Position numbers and translations under genes: made by a program. Below the pieces are notes generated by a model. That model made no database searches and was not told the DNA's origin. It saw nothing but the letters and a program-made list of their open reading frames with translations. Shown here piece after piece: positions 42,080 to 50,900 of a DNA stretch of 64,000 bases. Position 1 is the stretch's first letter; each line of letters starts with the position of its first letter. The stretch is from Corallococcus sp. EGB. GTDB lineage: Bacteria > Myxococcota > Myxococcia > Myxococcales > Myxococcaceae. Location of the stretch: contig NZ_CP079946.1 in NCBI RefSeq assembly GCF_019968905.1, forward strand, positions 2,356,001 to 2,420,000. The letters run 5' to 3'.

Positions 42080-43618
42080 TCAGCGTCCGAGCGCCTGTAG
42101 CACCACGTTGGCCGCGTTGTGGCCCGCCGCCCCGATGACACTCCCCGCCGGGTGGCAGCCCGCGCTGCAGAAGTAGAGCCCCTGCACCGGCGTCTCATAG
42201 GGCAGCCGGTCGGTGAACCCGCGCTTGTTGTCCACATGATGGATGTGGCCGCGGGTGATGCCGAAGTGGGACTCGATCTTCGGCGGCGTGAGCGCGAAGT
42301 ACTCCTGCACCAGGTCGCTGGTGCCCGGGGCGAAGCGGTCGCAGATGGACAAGAGGTGCTTCACGTAGCGCGCCTCCTCCTTCTCCCAGGTGGTGCCCTC
42401 CAGCTTCTCCGGCACCCACTCCACGAAGAGGGCGGAGTTGTGGTGGCCCTCCGCGTCCTTCAGCGACGGGTCCACCGTGGTGTGCACGTACCATTCGATG
42501 GAGGGGAACTCCGCCAGCCGTCCGGCCTTCGCTTCCTTGTAGCCGTGCGCCAGCGCCCCCAGCACGTCGTCCCCCTGCGGCAGCAGGTGGATGGTGGGAC
42601 CGAACTGGCCCCGGTCCTCCGGCAGGCAGGTGAAGGTGGGCAGCGACTTGAGGCACAGGTTCACCTTGAGCGTGGTGCCCGGCGCGGACAGCCCGTCCAC
42701 CATGCTCCGGTACTCCTTGTTCAGCGCCCCCGGGTCCACCAGCTTCAGCGTGCGGAACGGGTCCGCGTTGGAGACCACGACCTTCGCGGACAGCTCCTCG
42801 CCGTTCTCCAGCACCACGCCCTTCACCGTGCCGCCGTCCACGCGCACCGAGGCCACCTTCGCGTTCGTGCGCAGCTGGGCGCCATGCTTGCGCGCAATCT
42901 GCGCGATGCGCTGGGTGACGGTGCCCATGCCGCCTTCGACGATCATCCACGTGCCGCCACTGCCCGGCAGCCGGCAGAGGTTGTGCACCAGCAGGTTCAT
43001 GCCCGTGCCCGGCGTGTCATAGCCACCGTCCAGGCCGGAGAACGCGTCGGTGACGGCGTACATCGCCTTCACGAAGTCGGACTTGTAGCCGAAGCGCTCC
43101 AGGTACTCGCGCGCCGTGCCGCGGCACAGCCGGATGAAGTGCTGGCGCAGGGCAGGGCGCACGTAGCGCTCCGCCGTCTCCTCCAGCGACACGGGCGGCA
43201 GGAGCCACGCGGGGGCCAGGTCCTCGCGCAGCGCCGCCAGCTCCTCGTTCATGGCGACGTGGGCGTTCCAGTCCGCCTCGGAGAAGAACTCGCGGAACTG
43301 CCGCTCCAGCTCCCGCTCATCCGAGCCGAAGAGCAGGTAGCGCTTGTCCATCGTGGGCAGGAAGTAGTGCGGGTCGCGGCGCTTGAGGGGCAGCTCCAAC
43401 TGGAGCTCCTTGAGCAGCTCCGGCGGCATCAACCCCAGGAGGTACGCGCCCGTGGAGACACCCAGCTTCGGGGCCGTGCGGAACGGGTACTCCGTCTTGC
43501 ACGCGCCGCCCACCTGGTCCTTCTCCTCCAGCACGGTGACCGACAGGCCCCGGCGCGCGAGCATGGCCGCCGCGACAAGTCCGTTGTGGCCTGCGCCCAC
43601 CACGATGACGTCTGGCAT
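42080..43618 (-). CDS. FAD-dependent oxidoreductase, phytoene desaturase/PYROXD2-like
   Basis: The 512-residue flavoprotein has an N-terminal dinucleotide fold (VIVVGAGHNGLVAAAMLARRG, then VTVLEEKDQVGGACKTEYPF). A late FAD-binding segment reads GLYFCSAGCHPAGSVIGAAG. The sequence is of the phytoene-desaturase-related amine-oxidase superfamily, close to PYROXD2-like proteins, and not clearly a carotenoid enzyme. AAGGAGG lies 6 bases before ATG 43618. It is divergent from the glycosyltransferase gene. Together with that gene it separates dnaX from the SRP RNA, an interruption of the otherwise conserved neighbourhood. Substrate unknown. Confidence 0.83.
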   Translation of the reverse strand: MPDVIVVGAGHNGLVAAAMLARRGLSVTVLEEKDQVGGACKTEYPFRTAPKLGVSTGAYLLGLMPPELLKELQLELPLKRRDPHYFLPTMDKRYLLFGSDERELERQFREFFSEADWNAHVAMNEELAALREDLAPAWLLPPVSLEETAERYVRPALRQHFIRLCRGTAREYLERFGYKSDFVKAMYAVTDAFSGLDGGYDTPGTGMNLLVHNLCRLPGSGGTWMIVEGGMGTVTQRIAQIARKHGAQLRTNAKVASVRVDGGTVKGVVLENGEELSAKVVVSNADPFRTLKLVDPGALNKEYRSMVDGLSAPGTTLKVNLCLKSLPTFTCLPEDRGQFGPTIHLLPQGDDVLGALAHGYKEAKAGRLAEFPSIEWYVHTTVDPSLKDAEGHHNSALFVEWVPEKLEGTTWEKEEARYVKHLLSICDRFAPGTSDLVQEYFALTPPKIESHFGITRGHIHHVDNKRGFTDRLPYETPVQGLYFCSAGCHPAGSVIGAAGHNAANVVLQALGR

Positions 43619-43727
43619 CCTCTTCCTCCTTGGGGAAAAGGCCGTTCCTACCCGAGCCGCGACCTCCCCGACAAACGCCGAGCGTCTTGCGCTGGACGCC
43701 AGGGCCGGAAAGAGTCGCGTCCGCCAC

Positions 43728-45185
43728 GTGAACGCCCCCACCTCCGACGCATCCCCGGCCCCTGTCTCCCCCCAGGCGCCGCTGGAAGTCCCGGCCCCCG
43801 CTGCCCCGCCGGGGCTGCCCGGAGGCCTGAGCGTGCTGGGGCTCCTCGCGGTGGCGCTGGTGCCGTGCGTCCTCGCGGTGCGCGAGCTGGGGCGCATCCA
43901 CCCGGACGAGGTGTTCCAGGCGCTGGAGCCCGCGTACTGGCGCGTGCACGGCTACGGGGTGCTGGCCTGGGAGTGGCGCGACGGCCTGCGCAACTGGGCG
44001 GTCCCCGGCGTGCTGGCCGCCTTCCTCAAGGTGGCCAGTGGGTTCGGCGTCACCGACCCCCGCGTGTACCGGGGCGTGGTGGCGCTGCCGCAGTTCGCCC
44101 TGCACGCCTGGAGCCTGTGGGCCGTGTACCGCTTCGCGGAGCGCCGGGCGGGCCCGTGGGGTGGGGCGCTCGCGGTGCTGCTGGTGGGGCTGAGCGCGCC
44201 GGTGCTCCTCTTCGCCGGGCGTACCCTGTCGGAGTCCTTCTCCGCGTCCTTCCTCCTCGTGGCCATGGAGGCCCTGGACCGGCCAGACGGACACGCGCGC
44301 CGGGCGGGGCTCCTGGGCGGCGCGGCCCTGGGGCTCGCCGTGGTGACGCGCTACCCGTCCGCCCTCTTCGTCGCCGCCGCGCTCGGGTGGCTGGTCATCG
44401 CCCGGCGGTGGCGCCTGCTCGCCTTCACCTGCCTGGGCGGTGGCGCGGTGGCGGCGGGGCTGGGGCTGCTCGACTGGGGCACCTGGGGCACGCCCTTCCA
44501 CTCGTTCCGTGCCTACGTGGACTACAACGTCCTCTCCGGGAAGGCGGCCGCCGCCTTTGGCGCCTCTCCGCCGGGCTTCTACTGGGAGCCGATGCTCCAG
44601 GCCGTGCCGCTCTGGGCCTGGGCCGCCGTGCCGCTCTCGCTCAAGCCCCTGCTGCGCTGGCGCACGCTGTCCCTGCCGTTCACCTGCGCGGCCGTCTACA
44701 CCGCCGTCCTCCTGGCCACGCCGCACAAGGAGGAGCGCTTTCTCTACCCGGGGCTGGTGGTGGCGCTGCTCGCGGCCGCCGCCCAGCTGGCCGCGTACCT
44801 CGCCGCGCGTCCCTGGCAGGGCCTGAGGAACGGGGGGGCGGTGCTCGCGCTGGCCCTGGGCTTCGTGCACGGCCGCGGCTACCCGTCCAACGACCTGCGC
44901 GCGGACCAGTTTCGCGCCATCGTCCGGGCCACCCGGGGGGACGCGACGGGGCTGCTCATCGTCAACGAGGGGCTGTGGGGCTCCGGGGGCTTCTTCTACA
45001 TCGGGAAGAACATCCCCTGGCGCACCTGCGACTGGCCCCACGACGCGGCCTTCCAGGCGTCCATCCACGACCGCGCCTTCAACCGCGCCGTCACCTTCGA
45101 GGGCCGGGCCCTGCCGGAGCTCCAGGCCGCCGGCTTCCGCGTCGTCCGGGAAGTAGGACGCGAGACCATCCTCGCCCGCGACTGA
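43728..45185 (+). CDS. GT22-type (ALG9/PIG-B-like) membrane mannosyltransferase
   Basis: The 485-residue multi-pass membrane protein has the GT-C signature HPDEVFQALEPAYWRVHGYG followed by LAWEWRDGLRNW near residues 57-90, and TPHKEERFLYP near 330. Both are hallmarks of the family of eukaryotic ALG9, ALG12 and PIG-B mannosyltransferases, which use dolichol-phosphate mannose. About nine hydrophobic helices lie between. A lipid-linked sugar acceptor in envelope glycan synthesis is likely. GTG 43728 is the only reasonable start, and the preceding ribosome site is weak. Eukaryote-like GT22 enzymes are uncommon in bacteria; the donor and acceptor here are unknown. Confidence 0.8.
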   Translation: MNAPTSDASPAPVSPQAPLEVPAPAAPPGLPGGLSVLGLLAVALVPCVLAVRELGRIHPDEVFQALEPAYWRVHGYGVLAWEWRDGLRNWAVPGVLAAFLKVASGFGVTDPRVYRGVVALPQFALHAWSLWAVYRFAERRAGPWGGALAVLLVGLSAPVLLFAGRTLSESFSASFLLVAMEALDRPDGHARRAGLLGGAALGLAVVTRYPSALFVAAALGWLVIARRWRLLAFTCLGGGAVAAGLGLLDWGTWGTPFHSFRAYVDYNVLSGKAAAAFGASPPGFYWEPMLQAVPLWAWAAVPLSLKPLLRWRTLSLPFTCAAVYTAVLLATPHKEERFLYPGLVVALLAAAAQLAAYLAARPWQGLRNGGAVLALALGFVHGRGYPSNDLRADQFRAIVRATRGDATGLLIVNEGLWGSGGFFYIGKNIPWRTCDWPHDAAFQASIHDRAFNRAVTFEGRALPELQAAGFRVVREVGRETILARD

Positions 45186-45229
45186 CAGGGGGCGGCCGGG
45201 CAGGGGAGGGGTGTCAGGCCCGCAAAGCC

Positions 45230-45265
45230 GAAGCGCCGGCATCCCCGGAGGGATGTCGGCGCTTC
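45230..45265. terminator. Strong hairpin between GT22 gene and SRP RNA
   Basis: GAAGCGCCGGCAT at 45230-45242 pairs with ATGTCGGCGCTTC at 45253-45265 (13 bp with one wobble or mismatch) around a CCCCGGAGGG loop. It lies 44 bases past the GT22 stop and about 15 bases past the 3' end of the SRP RNA, so it can end transcription from both sides. Confidence 0.65.
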
Positions 45266-45280
45266 AGGTGAAACAGAACG

Positions 45281-45358
45281 GCCGGGACACACGCGGAAGT
45301 ACGCTACCGTTGCTTCCTTCCGGACCTGGCGGGGTTCGCGCCCCCACGTTGTCCCGAC
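45281..45358 (-). ncRNA. ffs: Signal recognition particle RNA (4.5S-type)
   Basis: On the minus strand the SRP core CCAGGTCCGGAAGGAAGCAA with its GGAA tetraloop is unmistakable. It is enclosed by a long stem whose ends GTCGGGAC (5') and GTCCCGGC (3') pair. It is a short bacterial form of about 80 nt without an Alu domain. Exact ends are approximate. It would bind Ffh for membrane-protein targeting. It closes the tRNA/tadA cluster, as the SRP RNA gene scr does beside tadA and dnaX in Bacillus subtilis. Confidence 0.92.
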
Positions 45359-45392
45359 CACAAAATCACTGCTGCCACTTCAAGATAACAAC

Positions 45393-45478
45393 GGAGAGGG
45401 TGGGATTCGAACCCACGATACCCTTTCAGATATACACGCGTTCCAGGCGTGCGCCTTCAACCGCTCGGCCACCTCTCC
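45393..45478 (-). tRNA. tRNA-Ser(GGA)
   Basis: Minus-strand acceptor GGAGAGG pairs with CCTCTCC and discriminator G. The anticodon stem CACGC/GCGTG encloses CTGGAAC, giving GGA. A long variable arm and GGTTCGAATCC T-arm identify a class II serine tRNA. CCA is not encoded. Confidence 0.95.
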
Positions 45479-45491
45479 AGAGACTTTGGAG

Positions 45492-45578
45492 CGGAGAGCG
45501 TAGGATTCGAACCTACGGTACCGTTGCCGGTACGCCTGATTTCGAGTCAGGTGCCTTCGACCACTCGGCCAGCTCTCC
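45492..45578 (-). tRNA. tRNA-Ser(CGA)
   Basis: Acceptor GGAGAGC pairs with GCTCTCC. The anticodon loop CTCGAAA between CCTGA and TCAGG reads CGA. The long variable arm is present and CCA is not encoded. It lies 7 bases past the tadA stop. Confidence 0.95.
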
Positions 45579-45585
45579 AGAATAT

Positions 45586-46053
45586 TCAGTTTTCGCGTCG
45601 CTTCGCGCGCAGGCGCTCGAAGAACGTCTTGAGAAGCTGGCGACTCTCTTCCGCCAGGATGCCGCTTGTGACCTGAAGCCGGTGGTTGTGCCGGGGCTCT
45701 TCCACCAGGTTGTACAGCGAGCCAACCGCACCCGCTTTCGGGTCCATTGTACCAAAGACGAGTCGGGTGACACGAGACTGCACCAGCGCACCGGCGCACA
45801 TGGCACACGGTTCCAGCGTCACGTAGAGGGTCACCCCGGAGAGCCGCCACGCATCACGCGCTTTCGCCGCGGCGGCGAGAGCAATCATTTCGGCGTGGGC
45901 AAAGGGGTTCCGGTCGCATTCGCGGCGGTTGTAACCCGTGCCCACGACGTTGCCGTCGAGCACCGCCACCGCACCGACCGGTACTTCCCCGAGTGAAGCC
46001 GCTTCCCGCGCGAGCTCTAAAGCCTGCTGCATGAAAGCGATGTCGTCACTCAT
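45586..46053 (-). CDS. tadA: tRNA-specific adenosine deaminase TadA
   Basis: TadA converts A34 to inosine in tRNA-Arg(ACG), letting it read CGU, CGC and CGA. The 155 residues carry the zinc deaminase motif HAE (53-55) and PCAMC (C83, C86), plus the substrate-loop context NPFAHAEMIAL and the C-terminal helix LKTFFERLRAKRRE. The gene lies between tRNA-Ser(CGA) and tRNA-Arg(ACG), its own substrate, 24 bases upstream on the same strand. It is probably transcribed as part of the tRNA array. Confidence 0.96.
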   Translation of the reverse strand: MSDDIAFMQQALELAREAASLGEVPVGAVAVLDGNVVGTGYNRRECDRNPFAHAEMIALAAAAKARDAWRLSGVTLYVTLEPCAMCAGALVQSRVTRLVFGTMDPKAGAVGSLYNLVEEPRHNHRLQVTSGILAEESRQLLKTFFERLRAKRREN

Positions 46054-46077
46054 GAGACGTGCGCGCCAAAGAAGAAG

Positions 46078-46154
46078 TGGCGCTCCCTGGAGGATTCGAA
46101 CCTCCGGCCTTCGGATTCGTAGTCCGACGCTCTATCCAGCTGAGCTAAGGGAGC
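46078..46154 (-). tRNA. tRNA-Arg(ACG)
   Basis: Acceptor GCTCCCT pairs with AGGGAGC and CCA is encoded. The anticodon loop CTACGAA between TCGGA and TCCGA reads ACG. Wobble A34 is the TadA target, and tadA is the adjacent downstream gene. Confidence 0.96.
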
Positions 46155-46186
46155 ATTTCTTCCGGCTGCTGCTTTACATCAAGTGG

Positions 46187-46273
46187 CGGAGAGAGAGGGA
46201 TTCGAACCCTCGATACCCTTTCGAGTATGCAGGTTTAGCAAACCTGTGCCTTCAGCCTCTCGGCCATCTCTCC
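46187..46273 (-). tRNA. tRNA-Ser(GCT)
   Basis: Acceptor GGAGAGA pairs with TCTCTCC. The anticodon loop TTGCTAA between CAGGT and ACCTG reads GCT. A long variable arm is present and CCA is not encoded. Confidence 0.95.
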
Positions 46274-46315
46274 AACTCTTCTCTGTCAAAGAACCGCGAA
46301 ACTCAAGCTCAAAAT

Positions 46316-46402
46316 CGGAGGCGGTAGGATTCGAACCTACGGAAGGCTTTCACCTTCTGCGGTTTTCAAGACCGCTGCCTTCAACCGCTCGGCCACGCCT
46401 CC
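46316..46402 (-). tRNA. tRNA-Ser(TGA)
   Basis: Acceptor GGAGGCG pairs with CGCCTCC. The anticodon loop CTTGAAA between GCGGT and ACCGC reads TGA. A long variable arm is present and CCA is not encoded. It is the tRNA nearest serS. Confidence 0.95.
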
Positions 46403-46527
46403 ACAGCAGGTGCCGCTCGGTTCCCGGCGGGCCAACCGCGCCCGTGGGGCCGCCCTTCTACATCATTTCTTCCCTGTGGCAAGAGAGATGTTGGCCCCTT
46501 TTTACGTCCGGGGGCCCATCGCCCTGA

Positions 46528-47967
<1,440 letters not shown>

Positions 47968-50900
47968 TCAGTGTTCGAGGTCGTAGATTTCGTCCTCGAT
48001 GTCCTTCTTGTCCGCCGCGTCCGGCTTCTTCGACAGGTACTCCCTGAAGGCCGTGATGGCGTCCTTGCGCTTGTTGCGCTCCTTGTAGGCGAAGCCCAGG
48101 TAGTAGAACGACTGCGGGTTCTCCGGCTCGGCGGTGGTGGCCTTCTTGTACCAGTCGATGGCCTTGGCGTGCTGGGCCTGCTCCGTGTAGGCGCGAGCGA
48201 CCTTGTAGTAGACGTACGTGAGCTTCGGATCCGCCTTGAGCGCCGCCTGGTAGCGGCGGACGGCGTCGTCCCAGCGGGCGGCGCTGAAGAGCACGTCGCC
48301 CATGGCGCCCATCACCCGCGTGCGCTGCGGATCCGCCTTGAGGCTGGCCTCGAAGGAGGCGATGGCGTCGTCGAACTCGCCGCGCTCCAGGTGCGCGTGG
48401 CCCAGGGCCTCGTGCGCGTCCGCGTAGTGGGGATCCAGCTCCACGGCGGCCTTCCACTGCTCGATGGCCTCCGGAAGCCGCTTCGCGTCGCGCAGGATGA
48501 CGCCGTACGCGTAGTGGTAGTCCGGGCGCTTGGGCGCGCGGTCCACGGCGGTCTTCATGCTGTCGAGCGCCTGGGTGTACTCGGAGCGCTTCGCGCGCAC
48601 GAGGCCCAGGTAGTAGAGCGCCTCGTGGTTGGAGGGCTCGTTGCGCAGCGCGAGGCCCAGGTTGCTCTCCGCGCCGGCCAGGTCGCCCTTCTCCAGGAGC
48701 ACCGCGCCCAGGGTGATGGGCGTGGTGGTGGAGCGGGGGTCCTCCATCTTGGCCTTCTCCAGCTCCGCGGCGGCCTCGTCCAGCCGGTGCAGCCGCCAGA
48801 GCACGAGTCCGCGCTGCAGCCGGCCGTCCTTCAAGAGGTGCGGATCCAGCTCCAGGGCGCGGTTGGCCTCCGCCTCCGCGCGGGTCGCGTCGCCGTTGAG
48901 CAGCGACACGCGCGACAGGCCCAGGTGGGCGTCCGCCAGGTTGGGATCCAACTGGATGGCGCGGTCGAACTCCTGCTGCGCGAGCAGGCTGTTGTTCTCC
49001 GCGAGCGCCAGCTCGCCCAGGCCCGCGTGCACGCCGGCGTGCTCCGGCGCCTGCTGCACGGCGGCATCCAGCAGGGCGCGCGCATCCGCGTTGCGGTGCT
49101 GCCGCAGGTAGAGGCGGCCCAGGTACAGGCCCGCGTCCACCAGCTTCGCGTCGGCGGCGGTGGCGCGCTTGAAGTGGCCCTCCGCCTCCGAGGGCTTGTC
49201 GAGCGCGTCCTCGATGCGGCCGTAGAGGTACGCGATGCGCGCCTCGTTGGGGAAGCTCTTGCTGGCGGCCTCCACGGCGGTGAGCGCGTCCTGCATCTTG
49301 CCCGTCATCACCAGCGCGGTGATGTGACCGTCCACGAACTCCAGGCTGTCGCTGTCCTCCTTCGCGAGCGAGGCATAGAGCGGCAGCGCGCCGTCGTAGT
49401 CGCGCTGCGAGCGCAGCACCTGGGCGAGCCGGGCCTTGATGAAGGAGGAGTCAGGGTTGTCCTTGAGGGCCTCCTTCAGCTCCGCCTCCGCCTCCTTGGG
49501 CTTGAACTGCTGGAAGAGGGCCACGCCCTTGAGGCCGCGGGCGCGGGCGCGCTCCGCGGGGCCCAGCTCATCCTGGAGCTTCAGGGCGCTCTCCACGGCC
49601 TGGGCGCCCTGTTCGATGTTCGACTTGCGCACCAGGAGCTCCACCGCGGCCAGCTCCACCGCGGAGGCGGCGTGCTGCGGATCCGCGGCGAGCGCGTCCG
49701 CGTAGGCCTTGGCGGCCTCGTCGGCCTTGCCCTGCGCCTGGTACAGGTTGCCCAGCGCGTGGTGGGCCTTGGCGGACTTCGCGTCCTTCTCCAGCACCTT
49801 GGTCAGCGTGGCGACGGCGTTGGGGATGTCCTTCTGCTGCGCGTAGGACTCCGCCAGGAGGAAGGAGAGCTCCAGGTCGCCCTGGTTGTCCTCGCGGACG
49901 GCGGCGTCCTGCAGGCGGGCCTGCACCTCCGCGCCCTTGCGCTGCGTGAGCGCGATGCCCGCGGCAGTCTTGATGACCTCCACGTTCTTCTCCCCCAGCA
50001 GCTCGATGGCCTCCATGCTCCGGGTGCACGTGGTGAGGTCGGCGCGGTCTCCGTCCGCGTAGCGGCGCTGCAGGTAGGCGACGGACTGGCACCAGAGGGC
50101 TCGGACCTCCGGGTACTCCGTCCTGGCCAGCACCTGGGCGCTCTTGGCGCGCGCTTCCTTGTAGCTGGCGTAGGTGTCCTCCAGGAGGCCCTTGCGCGCC
50201 TCCTCGACGAGCTTCGCCTCCGCGGAGCCGGCGGACACGCGGGCCGGGAAGAACTTGTGGCGGCCGAAGGCGCCGTAGCGGCTGAGCTCGAAGCTGGCGC
50301 CGGTGCCCAGCACGAGCACGGCCACGCCCGCGGCGATGAGGGCGGGCAGGCGCTTCTTCCACTTCGCGTCGGTGGCGCTGCGGTCCACGACGGACACCGC
50401 GGCCATGCGGCCTTCGTAGAGCTGGCGCAGCCGCTCCATGCTGGCCTGGGGGTTGGCGGGATCCGCTCCCACGGGCGCGTCCGGGGCGGGCGTGCCCGGG
50501 GTGGCCGCGAGCGGTACGGCCTTGGCGGGGCCCTCCATCAGCCGCTGGATGGCGGAGGCGAAGACCGGCACGGTGCCGATGGCGGACCACGCCTCCGAGT
50601 CCGTCGACACGTCCTCGTTGCCCAGGAGCTGGCCGTCCTCGAGCATCTTGACGATGACGCCCTCTTCGAACGGGCCGAACATCTTCCCGGAGCGGCGGCG
50701 CACGTGGAAGCGCTTCACCGGCACGCGGCCGCCGGCGTCCTTGCCGGCGCTGTCGTCGATGAAGCTGAGCATCTCCAGGCCGTCCGCGGGGCCCGCGGCG
50801 GGCGGGGGCGGCAGCGGCGCGGAGAGGTCCGCTTCCAGGTCATCCGCGGGCGCGGCGGTGGGGTCGAACTCCAGCGCGTCCGGCAGGCCCGTGGCCGCCG

